Assembly: GCF_900188325.1 (NCBI RefSeq)
Contig: NZ_FZPD01000004.1
Span: 440,501-504,500 of the forward strand
Source of the DNA: Ekhidna lutea
GTDB taxonomy: Bacteria; Bacteroidota; Bacteroidia; Cytophagales; Cyclobacteriaceae
DNA: 64,000 nucleotides
Reading direction: 5' to 3'
Part shown: positions 33,044-41,934 of the stretch, in pieces
How the letters are laid out: the number at the start of each line of letters is the position of its first letter
Numbering within the stretch: position 1 is the stretch's first letter
Notes under the pieces: model-generated
Seen by the model: the letters and a program-made list of their open reading frames with translations, nothing else
Databases searched by the model: none
Told to the model about the DNA's origin: nothing
Program-made: the position numbers and the translations under genes

Positions 33044-33697
33044 TTACGGCTTTAGAAGACCTAAATTCATAGCTTTCTTTATTAGCTCTGCCATGTTTTT
33101 AGCGTGGAGTTTTTTCATTATGTTCCCTCTGTGAGCTTCAACTGTACGCTCGCTGATAAATAATTTATCAGCTATTTCCTGACTTTTAAGTCCATCGGAA
33201 ATATCGTTGAGCACTTCTAGTTCTCGCTTTGTCAGTTGAACACTTTCTACTTTTTTCTTTTCTTTTTTTATCTCTTTATAGGAATTAAGTGCTGTATCGA
33301 TTACTTCCCGACTAAAAAACTTTCCCCCTTCCAGCACTTTCTCAATAGCAACAAGTATTTCATCTGCCACACTATCTTTTACTACATAGCCGGCAATATT
33401 AAAATTTAAACCCTCCATCACATACTCTTCATCCTTATACATACTGAGAATGATGATTCTAAGGTCAGGGTACTTCTCACCAATAAGTTTTGCTGCTTCA
33501 AGACCAGTCATTTCCGGCATTGATATATCCATGAGAATAATATCAGGATTTTCCCCATTATCAAGGGCATCAAGTGCTTTTGTTGCCCGATCATATTCAC
33601 CTATAATGTCAATAGATTGATCTAAATCGATTATGCTTCTTACACCTTTCCTTACAAGTTCATGGTCTTCAACCAGAAATAGTTTAGTCTTTTTCAT
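33044..33697 (-). CDS. NarL/FixJ-family response regulator
   Basis: A 217-residue response regulator with a complete receiver domain (Glu10, Asp11, phospho-acceptor Asp57 in IILMDISMPEM, and conserved Lys in GYVVKDS) and a LuxR-type helix-turn-helix at the C-terminus (LTKRELEVLNDISDGLKSQE, ISERTVEAHRGNIMKKL). It overlaps the kinase gene upstream by 4 bp, and the kinase is of the HisKA_3 (NarX/DesK-like) type, the usual partner of NarL regulators. Target genes are unknown; no other gene follows closely on this strand. Confidence 0.92.
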   Translation of the reverse strand: MKKTKLFLVEDHELVRKGVRSIIDLDQSIDIIGEYDRATKALDALDNGENPDIILMDISMPEMTGLEAAKLIGEKYPDLRIIILSMYKDEEYVMEGLNFNIAGYVVKDSVADEILVAIEKVLEGGKFFSREVIDTALNSYKEIKKEKKKVESVQLTKRELEVLNDISDGLKSQEIADKLFISERTVEAHRGNIMKKLHAKNMAELIKKAMNLGLLKP

Positions 33698-35043
33698 TCA
33701 ATAGGTATTTTTAAACTGATAAATGTGCCTTTGCCTTTTTGTGTATCAATGTTACATTCAGCTTTTAAAACTTGAGACCTGAATAAAATGTTTTGAATTC
33801 CATGATGAGTTGTATCCATTGTATAGTCTCCAACTTCAAAACCCACACCATCATCTTCTATTGTCATTTGAATATGATCATCAAATCCATACAACTGAAT
33901 AGAAGCATTGTTCGCTTGTGAGTGCTTAATAATATTGGAGATATTTTCCTGTGTGATTCTATAAATATTGACCTTCAGTTTCATATCAAGGTCAGGTAAG
34001 TCCCCCGCTTGAAATGAGAATTGAATCTCACTGGTTTTATCAGCCTGATCAACAATTTTCTTAATGCAAACATCAATGGGAAAATCGCTCAAAAGTGAAG
34101 GTAACAGACCATCAGTGACCTTTCTCATTTCGTCTAAAAACTGATCTAACATATCAGTTAGAACCTCCTTGCTATCTCCTTTTTTCACTGCCAACTTGAT
34201 CATATTAGCTATTTGACCCACGCCATCATGTAAGTCCCTGGCTATTCGTTCTCGCTCCTTTTCCTGACCTTCAATAAATGAAAGCAGTCGGCGATTTTTC
34301 ATCTCTTCATTTACCTCTCTAATCCTTACTCTCTCGGAAATATCCTTGAAAAAAAACAAAGTGTACTCTTCATCAAGAGATACATTATGTGAGTAAAAGT
34401 CACCATAGATGCGTTCATTACCATCCAGCAACAGCTCAAACTCAGACACCTCTTCTTTACCAACAACATTTACTGTTTGCCCACTTTCGTAATCCTTAAA
34501 ATCAAGAACCTGATTAATATTCTGGTTCATCAACTGTTCAAATGGACGAGCGGTAATATGTTCCACAATCGAATTAGTATATCTTATAATACCTTCTTCA
34601 TCAAGCAGGAAAATTGCTTTGTCAATTGAATTGATAATGGCTTGAAAAAGCTCGCTATTCTCCTTTATTTTCTTTTCTGCCTGAGCCTTATAGAGGGCCA
34701 CATCAATATTTGACAATAGTTCGGCTTCATTGAAAGGCTTTACTACATAACCATATGGCAAGCTAAACTTGGCTTTTTCAATTGTAGGTTCATCAGTTAG
34801 AGCTGTCAGAAAGATAATTGGAATATCAAGATTTTGTTTTATTTCAAATGCAGCATCAATTCCATCTGAATTGGTCTCCATCATGATGTCCATTAAAATT
34901 AGGTCTGGGGTCTGCTCTGAAGCCATCTTTACAGCTTCCTTGCCGGAATAAACAGACACAACTTCATGACTACCAGACTCTAATGCATGTTTTATATGCT
35001 GATTTACAATTAGTGAATCTTCTGCAACTAAAATTTTTCCCAT
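33694..35043 (-). CDS. REC-PAS histidine kinase of the HisKA_3 family
   Basis: A 449-residue soluble kinase with an N-terminal receiver domain (Glu8, Asp9, Asp52, Lys102-like), a PAS domain (about 130-240; NSIDKAIFLLDEEGIIRYTN), a HisKA_3 dimerisation helix with IARDLHDGVGQIANM (His272), and an ATPase domain with NISNIIKHSQANNAS and DDGVGFE. No membrane segment, so it senses an intracellular signal or is driven by phosphotransfer to its own receiver. The gene pair with the NarL-type regulator is a complete two-component system with an extra input receiver. Confidence 0.9.
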   Translation of the reverse strand: MGKILVAEDSLIVNQHIKHALESGSHEVVSVYSGKEAVKMASEQTPDLILMDIMMETNSDGIDAAFEIKQNLDIPIIFLTALTDEPTIEKAKFSLPYGYVVKPFNEAELLSNIDVALYKAQAEKKIKENSELFQAIINSIDKAIFLLDEEGIIRYTNSIVEHITARPFEQLMNQNINQVLDFKDYESGQTVNVVGKEEVSEFELLLDGNERIYGDFYSHNVSLDEEYTLFFFKDISERVRIREVNEEMKNRRLLSFIEGQEKERERIARDLHDGVGQIANMIKLAVKKGDSKEVLTDMLDQFLDEMRKVTDGLLPSLLSDFPIDVCIKKIVDQADKTSEIQFSFQAGDLPDLDMKLKVNIYRITQENISNIIKHSQANNASIQLYGFDDHIQMTIEDDGVGFEVGDYTMDTTHHGIQNILFRSQVLKAECNIDTQKGKGTFISLKIPIE

Positions 35044-35120
35044 GGCTTATTGACGGATTAGTTCTAATTTATATGAAATTGTGAGATATTTCTAATTATA
35101 GGTATTAAGAAACGGTTTTT

Positions 35121-35717
35121 ATGAAAAAAGTCTTTATCATATCTAAAAACACTTCCTTCTCTAATTATTTATTTTTATTGATAAATGAGTTGAACCCATC
35201 CACTTTTACACTTGCTGCTGAGTTAACAGAAGATTTAGATTTGATGATCATTGATACAGAAAGTATCAATCCGGATGAATTAAAAGAGTATTCAAAAGGA
35301 ATTCCAATCATATTATTTGCTTTCCAATTAAAACCGCTTTTAATTCAATATACCTCGATTTACGATGTAAATGGAGTCATTTCATTATCTATGGAAGCCG
35401 ATGAAATTTTAAAAACCTTGCGAGCGGCTCTTGAAGGAGATATGTTTTATAACGAGACTATTATTTCTATGCTTTTTTCAAATAAAGCAAATGATATTGT
35501 CAATCGAATTAAATCATTAACAGAAAGAGAGAATGAAATCTTATTGCTTATGATGAAGGATCAAAGCAATGAAGAAATTGCAGAAAGCCTGAATTTGAGT
35601 GTACGAACAGTAAATGCTCATAAGGGTAATGTGATGAGGAAAATAGGCTCGAAAACAACCAGCGGATTGATTCAAACATTATTGGAATATTCAGCTCAAT
35701 TTAGAAACTCGCTCTGA
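35121..35717 (+). CDS. LuxR-type regulator with degenerate receiver
   Basis: A 198-residue protein with a C-terminal LuxR DNA-binding domain (LTERENEILLLMMKDQSNEE, LSVRTVNAHKGNVMRKIG). The N-terminal 120 residues follow the receiver fold but the acidic pair after strand 1 is replaced by Ser-Lys-Asn (KVFIISKNTSF); an Asp remains in DLMIIDTES, and the Lys region reads VNGVISLSMEAD without the usual Lys. Phosphorylation in the normal way is therefore doubtful. It is divergent from the two-component genes at 33044-35043 and its end overlaps the end of the seven-PAS kinase gene by 17 bp. Confidence 0.85.
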   Translation: MKKVFIISKNTSFSNYLFLLINELNPSTFTLAAELTEDLDLMIIDTESINPDELKEYSKGIPIILFAFQLKPLLIQYTSIYDVNGVISLSMEADEILKTLRAALEGDMFYNETIISMLFSNKANDIVNRIKSLTERENEILLLMMKDQSNEEIAESLNLSVRTVNAHKGNVMRKIGSKTTSGLIQTLLEYSAQFRNSL

Positions 35718-38700
35718 ACCCATTTTCTTCATCTATCTCTACTTTACCACCAAGCTGCTTTGAAAAAGTTTTTATTAAGGAGACTCCCAGGCCTGTTTCT
35801 TTCTTCAATACATCCGCATTGAGTTTTTCTCCATTATTAAGTACTCTCAAAAAATAATTACCATCGGAGTAACCAAAATGAATGGTAATAGCCCCACTCG
35901 TCTTATCACTAAATCCATGTTTAACGGCATTTCCAACCATCTCACTCACCATTAATCCAATAAGTAAAGCTTTTTCAACATCAAGAACGAGATGTTCAGA
36001 ATGAACTGAGACTTTAAACTTAGCGGCAGACAGCACAATTTGAAGTTCCTTTGCTATATGATTTAAATACTCTGAAATATTAATTTCAGATACATTATGA
36101 AACGTATATAGCTTATCGTGAATCACCGCCATTGCCTTAATTCGGTCATTTATCTCATCAAAGACAACCTTTGATTTCTCGCTATCTAGCTCATAAGACT
36201 TTAAAGCAAGGATGGATGAAATCAGCTGCATATTGTTTTTGACACGGTGATGCACCTCTTTAATAAGGACATTCTTCTCTTCCAGAGAAGTTTCTAACTG
36301 CTTTTGAAGTTTCTTATCAACTGAGATGTCATATACTACCCCAACCATGCCTCTTAATTTTCCTTTATGATCTCGGAGTACCCTTGTAAATGCCCTTAAG
36401 TATTTTATTTCACTATCAATTTTTACCTGCACCTCTGATTCCAAAAAATTTATCCCACCCTTTATCATACCAAGACTTGTGTCAATCAATTGCTGATCAT
36501 CTTCAATAAAATGATCTTTCAATTCATTTATTGAGAGAGGCTTTTTTGTATTGGTAAAGATGGAATACATCTGATCTTCCCAAAATATTTCTCCTGATTC
36601 ACTATCATACTCCCACACCCCAATGTTTGCAATCTCGGTAGCTAGTAAAATTCGATCCGTTAACCGACGAATTTTTTGCTCTGCATTTTTTTGCTCCGTG
36701 ATATCCTGTACAGTCCCGATCATTCGAGTCACTTTACCATTATCGAAAAACATTTTTCCACGACCGGAAATCCATTTCAATTTTTTTGTCTTTAAGTGAT
36801 TGATCCTATAGATGTGGAAAAAATCTTTCCCTTCAGCAATGCAGCTCTCTAATTTTTTAGCAAATTCAGCTAAATCCTCAGGGTGAATAAGTTCTTGAAT
36901 AATAGATACATGCCGATGAGAATCATCAAAACCCATCATTGCAATCATTTCCTCTGATGGGTCAAATGCACCTGTCGTTGGATCATATTCGTAATTAGCG
37001 ATTTTGGATATTCGCTGAGACTCAAGTAATTTAAACTGACTTTCCTGTAGCTTTCGTTCAGCTTCTTTCAGGTCAGTAACATCGAGCATTCCCGTTATTG
37101 ATCTTTCAAAATTTCCTTCCTCATCATATTCCGCAACGGCAGAAAGTATCACATCTATTTCATCCCCGGATTTCCTACGGTACTTATACTCAACGTTTTT
37201 TACATAGCCATCCTTAAACAGTTTTTTGAGATTGGTGGCAATATCAATCATGGAGGATTCTGATATGAAATCGACAGGCGTTTTACCGATCACTTCATTT
37301 CGTTCATATCCCATTTTTTCTAACCAGAAATCACTCACGCTTATTATTTCTAATTTCTCATTTATAGAGTGCATCATTACTGGAGCCTTGTTATAGATGT
37401 TTCTATATTTTCTGAGCGATTTTTCCAATGCCATTTCTATCTCCTTCCTGGTGTTAATATTTTGCCAGGTTATTACAGCTCCAAATGGATCACTTAATGG
37501 TGTGGCTCTTAGGTTATACCACTTGCCATCTGCCAGTTTCATCTCTTGATCAATCACACTTGCCTGCTGCTTCATCAAGAGCGTAAGACTCTCTTTTAAG
37601 TAATTTTCTTCTCCAAAGTATTCAGTAAACTCAAAGACAGACTTACCTACTTCCAATTTAGAATATGGTTGACCTTTTATATAGGTCGTCAGGTTTTTAT
37701 TGACATTGATGATTGTTCCCTTATCATCCACCACAAGTATAGCCTCATCAAGTGCATCAAGAATGCCTTGTTTTAGCCCCTCCTCCCTTTTAATATTTTC
37801 TTCTGCCTGAACCCTGTCGGTTATATCCTCAGTGATGTAAACCACATTTTCAAGTTTGCCATCTGAATCAAATAACGGATAATATTTAATCTTAAAATTT
37901 CTATCAACTTCCGCATGTTCCAGGGAAATCGATGTTGTCACTTCTCCACTCTCACCTTGAAACGCCTTTTTAATTTCGTCTACTTGTTTATCTTTTGTGA
38001 AAAGATCATTCTGGAAAATGTTAAACTGATTAATGTAATCTTTTAGGTTGATAAGCCAATACTCCTCGCATTTGGCATTGGCCGCAATCAGTGTGCCCTC
38101 TTTATTATAAATAGTAATAGCATATGGTGCTTCGGTGATAAGTTGGCGGTACTGTTGCTCCCGTTCTTTTAATAAAATTCTAGCATTTTTTTGTTCTGTG
38201 ATGTCCAACATTAGCCCTCTAAGGCTTGTGGGTTTTCCATCCACCTTGACGACTTCAACCAAATCTCTGATCCAAATAAGTCTTCCGTCTTTATGCCTAA
38301 TCCTGTATTCAAGTTGATAACTGCTAACATCAGATGCTTTGTGTTTCTCATAAGCTAATACATGTTCTTTATCATCATCATAAATTCTTGATTGCCAAAA
38401 CCCCTCTTCCATCCATTTCTTTTCAGGGTAACCAAAGATTTCTTCAACCTTGGGACTCATGTAGGAAAATGTCTTAGTGGCTAAATCGGATTCCCACACC
38501 ACCGCATTGATATTCTCAATTAAGATTTTAAAACGCTCTGACTCTTTCTCTGAAATTCTATCCTTCTCAATTTTCTGTGTTATATCAGCAAAATTTGAAA
38601 CGCCACCAATCAACTGATCGCTATCATCATAAATCGGTGCAGCATTTACTGAAAACCATTTTCTTTTGCCTTTCACAAAGGTTCCCTGAATTGATGTAGT

Positions 38701-38952
38701 AACCTTCTTATTTTGATTTAACACTTTGTAAAGGGCATGTTCTTCTACCATCATTGGCTCTTCATTCCGACTAAATTGGTCCCACTCAAAATCTAAATAA
38801 TGAACCCCAATGAGTTGAGATTTTTTGATCCCCAGCAAGCTGAAAGCAGACTGATTTGCGTAAGTAACCATACCATCAATGTTCACCTGAATGACACCAA
38901 AGGGCATACTTTCCAATACACTTTCATGAGTTATTTGAGTCTTCTTAGCCAA
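35701..38952 (-). CDS. Seven-PAS-domain histidine kinase (HisKA_2 type)
   Basis: A 1083-residue soluble kinase. Seven PAS domains lie in tandem up to about residue 885, several followed by the PAC-type ending DITEQK or similar. The kinase core has EVHHRVKNNMQLISSILAL (His near 902), which is the HisKA_2/PdtaS-like phospho-acceptor motif, and a HATPase domain with MVSEMVGNAVKHGF near 1003-1016 and GLGVSLI. The protein ends with ENGFRASF. Without membrane helices it integrates several cytoplasmic cues. Its partner is not certain; the LuxR regulator convergent with it is a candidate though its receiver looks degenerate. Confidence 0.9.
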   Translation of the reverse strand: MAKKTQITHESVLESMPFGVIQVNIDGMVTYANQSAFSLLGIKKSQLIGVHYLDFEWDQFSRNEEPMMVEEHALYKVLNQNKKVTTSIQGTFVKGKRKWFSVNAAPIYDDSDQLIGGVSNFADITQKIEKDRISEKESERFKILIENINAVVWESDLATKTFSYMSPKVEEIFGYPEKKWMEEGFWQSRIYDDDKEHVLAYEKHKASDVSSYQLEYRIRHKDGRLIWIRDLVEVVKVDGKPTSLRGLMLDITEQKNARILLKEREQQYRQLITEAPYAITIYNKEGTLIAANAKCEEYWLINLKDYINQFNIFQNDLFTKDKQVDEIKKAFQGESGEVTTSISLEHAEVDRNFKIKYYPLFDSDGKLENVVYITEDITDRVQAEENIKREEGLKQGILDALDEAILVVDDKGTIINVNKNLTTYIKGQPYSKLEVGKSVFEFTEYFGEENYLKESLTLLMKQQASVIDQEMKLADGKWYNLRATPLSDPFGAVITWQNINTRKEIEMALEKSLRKYRNIYNKAPVMMHSINEKLEIISVSDFWLEKMGYERNEVIGKTPVDFISESSMIDIATNLKKLFKDGYVKNVEYKYRRKSGDEIDVILSAVAEYDEEGNFERSITGMLDVTDLKEAERKLQESQFKLLESQRISKIANYEYDPTTGAFDPSEEMIAMMGFDDSHRHVSIIQELIHPEDLAEFAKKLESCIAEGKDFFHIYRINHLKTKKLKWISGRGKMFFDNGKVTRMIGTVQDITEQKNAEQKIRRLTDRILLATEIANIGVWEYDSESGEIFWEDQMYSIFTNTKKPLSINELKDHFIEDDQQLIDTSLGMIKGGINFLESEVQVKIDSEIKYLRAFTRVLRDHKGKLRGMVGVVYDISVDKKLQKQLETSLEEKNVLIKEVHHRVKNNMQLISSILALKSYELDSEKSKVVFDEINDRIKAMAVIHDKLYTFHNVSEINISEYLNHIAKELQIVLSAAKFKVSVHSEHLVLDVEKALLIGLMVSEMVGNAVKHGFSDKTSGAITIHFGYSDGNYFLRVLNNGEKLNADVLKKETGLGVSLIKTFSKQLGGKVEIDEENGFRASF

Positions 38953-39264
38953 ATTGTTATGTAACTGATGTGAATTTCGAATGAACCTAAATTTATTGAT
39001 ATAGTATGTAACTAGAAGTGCAAATTGTATTCTTCTTAAGAAATAGTCATTTTAACTAAATCAATATCCTCACTATTACCAAGTAAGAAAGAAGCAACAA
39101 AATCGTCTCTTTGTAAAAGATAATTTTCTACTCTTATTCAAGTTAGACATTAATAATTGACGAAGATGAGATGTGAAAAAATTACTAAGACATTCCAGGG
39201 TTTAAATTTTAACTAAAATTCCCCAGTAACAATACAATGCGTTCAGCAGTGTGATTAGGTGATT
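38953..39264. other. 312-bp gene-free region
   Basis: AT-rich intergenic stretch upstream of the PAS kinase gene. No convincing ORF, tRNA or riboswitch is seen. It ends in short direct repeats (GATTAGGTGATTAGGTG, 39253-39269) running into a plus-strand terminator. Because no plus-strand gene precedes that terminator, a small plus-strand RNA in this stretch is possible. Confidence 0.4.
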
Positions 39265-39292
39265 AGGTGTCTCGAGAGAGGCACCTTTTTTT
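39265..39292 (+). terminator. Terminator-like hairpin upstream of the iron ABC operon
   Basis: AGGTGTCTC and GAGGCACCT (one G-U pair) with a GAGA loop, followed by seven T. It has no plus-strand gene before it, and the promoter of the iron operon lies after it. Confidence 0.7.
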
Positions 39293-39305
39293 GTGTCAAC
39301 AAACT

Positions 39306-39338
39306 TTATTTAGATTGATTCTAAATAATTACATTTGC
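39306..39338 (+). promoter_or_regulatory. Promoter with overlapping 23-bp palindromic operator, iron operon
   Basis: TTATTTAGA (39306-39314) and TCTAAATAA (39320-39328) form a perfect 9-bp inverted repeat with centre TTGAT; directly after it comes TACATTTGC (39330-39338), an exact TAnnTTTG -7 box, 15 bp before the ATG at 39354. The operator thus fills the space between -33 and -7. A metal-dependent repressor of the Fur or DtxR/MntR type is expected from the regulated genes; which one is not shown. Confidence 0.65.
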
Positions 39339-39353
39339 GCAAAATCAAACACT

Positions 39354-40379
39354 ATGAGATACATAAAGCTTATAATTCTTACTCTAACAATAGCCTGCAC
39401 AGGCACAAAAGAAAATAAGGAGGAACGTTCAGCGGAGAAGGTTTTAAATGTCTATTCACATCGTCACTATGATGCAGACAAGCAAGCATTTGAGAAATTT
39501 ACTAATGAGACTGGTATTAAAATAAACCTGGTTAAGGCAGGAGCAGATGAGTTGATTAGCAGATTGGAGATGGAGGGTGAAAACTCACCTGCGGATGTGC
39601 TTATTACAGTAGATGCTGCAAAGCTGAACAGAGCTAAAAACATGGGTCTATTACAGTCAGTAGAAGCCAACACTAATAACAAAAATGGATTTATTGATGC
39701 TGATAAGACCTGGTATGCAATCACATACCGAGCACGGGTGGTGGCTTATGATAAGGAAGACGTAGATGTATCTGAGCTTTCAACCTATGAAGACCTGGCG
39801 AGTGACAAGTGGAATGATAGGATTTTAATCCGATCTTCAAGCAGCTCCTACAATCAATCATTGCTTTCATCGATCATTCATGAAAATGGAACAGAGGCAG
39901 CTAGCGAGTGGGCAAAAGGAATGGTTGAGAATATGGCTCGTGAGCCAAAAGGTGGGGACCGGGATCAGATCAAAGCTATTGCATCCGGAGTTGGTGATAT
40001 TGCAGTAGTAAACACCTATTACGTAGGATTGCTTCTCAACTCAGATAACCCTGAAGAAGTGAAAGCAGGACAAAGTGTTGGTATCTATTTCCCAAATCAA
40101 GAAGGTCGAGGTGGTCATATAAACATTAGTGGTGTTGGTGTAACCAAAAATGCTCCTAATAAAGAAAATGCAATTAAGTTCATCGAGTTTTTGACGAGCG
40201 AAGAAATACAAAAATTTTACGCTGCTACTTCTTTTGAGTACCCTGTACACAAAAATGTTAAAGCTGATTCTACTGTTGCAGCTTGGGGAGACTTCAAGAT
40301 AGACAATCTTGAATATGCAGAAAATCCAGAGCTGTTGAATGAGGTTATTAAAATATTTGATGAAGCTGGCTGGAATTAA
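39354..40379 (+). CDS. Ferric-iron ABC transporter substrate-binding lipoprotein
   Basis: About 341 residues, a periplasmic binding protein of the FutA/FbpA class. The lipobox is TIACTG with Cys near residue 14. VLNVYSHRHYDADKQAFEKF at the mature N-terminus and AVVNTYYVGLLL in the second lobe are typical; the tandem tyrosines that coordinate Fe(III) correspond to NTYYVG. It delivers iron to the permease encoded next. A longer reading from 39267 would start inside a terminator hairpin and upstream of the promoter, so the ATG at 39354 is the start. The 3' end overlaps the permease gene. Confidence 0.9.
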   Translation: MRYIKLIILTLTIACTGTKENKEERSAEKVLNVYSHRHYDADKQAFEKFTNETGIKINLVKAGADELISRLEMEGENSPADVLITVDAAKLNRAKNMGLLQSVEANTNNKNGFIDADKTWYAITYRARVVAYDKEDVDVSELSTYEDLASDKWNDRILIRSSSSSYNQSLLSSIIHENGTEAASEWAKGMVENMAREPKGGDRDQIKAIASGVGDIAVVNTYYVGLLLNSDNPEEVKAGQSVGIYFPNQEGRGGHINISGVGVTKNAPNKENAIKFIEFLTSEEIQKFYAATSFEYPVHKNVKADSTVAAWGDFKIDNLEYAENPELLNEVIKIFDEAGWN

Positions 40380-41934
40380 ACCTCCCAGACATTTTTACTG
40401 GCGACTCGCTACCAATTGCATCCTGGCATTAATCTTATTGCCACTTGTTTTGGTAGCGAGTCGCTCCTTTATGTTGGATACATCCAACTTAAAGCATATT
40501 ACGACCAATCTATTGCCGCTATATGTATGGAATACCTCCATACTTGTAATTGGCACTTCAGCAATTACATTGGTGCTTGGTGTGGCTACAGCCTGGTTTG
40601 TAACGGTTTATGACTTTCCATTTAGAAAACATTTTGAATGGGTTTTAATTCTTCCGCTGGCTATTCCTACATTCATTAATGCTATTGCTTATGTAGGTCT
40701 TACAGATTTCGCAGGTCCTATTCGTATTTTTTTTAGATGGTTAGGCACAGACATTTACTTAGATATCATGAATCATACAGGAGCTATTCTGATCATGAGC
40801 CTCGTGCTTTATCCGTATGTTTATGTTACCTCAAGATCCGCTTTTCTACTTCAATCTTCATCACTGATGGAAGTATCCAGATCACTCGGTCAGTCTATGC
40901 GCAGAACGTTTTTTAAAGTGGTACTTCCTCTTGCCTGGCCAGCCATCTTTGCCGGACTTATTCTGGTTATCATGGAAGTACTAAATGATTATGGAGTAGT
41001 TTCCTATTTTGGCATTCCAACCTTTACTGTGGGTATATTTAGATCCTGGCTTGCACTGGGTGACCTATCCACAGCGGTTTTCCTGTCCGTAATAGTCCTC
41101 ACATTTGTTGTTATTCTACTTATAATAGAATTCAGGGCCAACCGTAAAAAGAGATTAACACCAGACAAAGCTGAGCCTTTCTTTTCAAGATTAAAGACAA
41201 AGAGAAAATGGTTACTTTTCTCTATCTGCCTTCTGCCGGTATTAGCTGGGTTTATTATCCCTGTCGGGCAGCTACTATGGTGGTTCTTTCTTGCATACAC
41301 GCATGATGTTTGGACCAGCCTATTTACCCTAGTTGGAAATACTGCCATATTAGGAATCTCAACTACACTAATCGTTGCAATACTTTCAATTATACTGGTT
41401 TACACTTTTAGGCTGGTGAAGAAAAAAGGTGTAAAAAAAACAATTGCAAAGCTCCCTATGCTTGGATATGCAATGCCTGGAGCTGTCATTGCCGTAGGGA
41501 TTGTTGCATTTATTCTTATCATAAATCCAGACCTTATTTACTCGAGTATTCTCGCGCTAATATTTGGCTATACCGTCCGGTTTTTTGCGGTAGGATACGG
41601 ATCTATTGAGTCTGGCATGGAGAAAATTCCAAGCCAAATTGACGATGCGGCACAATCACTGGGTAGCAACACATTTAGAAATCTAATCCGTGTGCACCTT
41701 CCGGTCTTAAAGCCGGTTCTTCTAGGTGCCTTAATTATGGTTTTCGTGGATGTTGCAAAAGAATTGCCAATTACTTTAATCCTACGACCATTTAACTATG
41801 AGACACTGGCAACTAATGCATTTCAGTACGCAAAAGATGAAATGGCTCCACGATCTGCATCATCAAGCTTGCTGATTATTTTTGTGAGCGCAATACCGGT
41901 CTATTACTTAAACAGGATTTTGCATAGAAGGTGA
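40360..41934 (+). CDS. Ferric-iron ABC transporter permease (FbpB-like)
   Basis: About 524 residues with 11-12 membrane helices forming two fused permease halves, the FbpB/SfuB layout. Each half has an EAA-like loop: MEVSRSLGQSMRRTFFKVVLPLAW is in the first (about residue 170) and DDAAQSLGSNTFRNLIRVHLP in the second (about 428); both contact the ATPase. Two in-frame ATGs exist; that at 40360 gives a 20-bp overlap with the binding-protein gene, that at 40339 a 41-bp overlap. The stop overlaps the GTG start of the ATPase gene. Confidence 0.9.
   Translation: MKLAGIKPPRHFYWRLATNCILALILLPLVLVASRSFMLDTSNLKHITTNLLPLYVWNTSILVIGTSAITLVLGVATAWFVTVYDFPFRKHFEWVLILPLAIPTFINAIAYVGLTDFAGPIRIFFRWLGTDIYLDIMNHTGAILIMSLVLYPYVYVTSRSAFLLQSSSLMEVSRSLGQSMRRTFFKVVLPLAWPAIFAGLILVIMEVLNDYGVVSYFGIPTFTVGIFRSWLALGDLSTAVFLSVIVLTFVVILLIIEFRANRKKRLTPDKAEPFFSRLKTKRKWLLFSICLLPVLAGFIIPVGQLLWWFFLAYTHDVWTSLFTLVGNTAILGISTTLIVAILSIILVYTFRLVKKKGVKKTIAKLPMLGYAMPGAVIAVGIVAFILIINPDLIYSSILALIFGYTVRFFAVGYGSIESGMEKIPSQIDDAAQSLGSNTFRNLIRVHLPVLKPVLLGALIMVFVDVAKELPITLILRPFNYETLATNAFQYAKDEMAPRSASSSLLIIFVSAIPVYYLNRILHRR

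Noticed and set aside
39267-39353. N-terminal extension of the iron-binding protein
   Set aside because: Would begin in a terminator hairpin and before the promoter; the lipoprotein signal starts at 39354.
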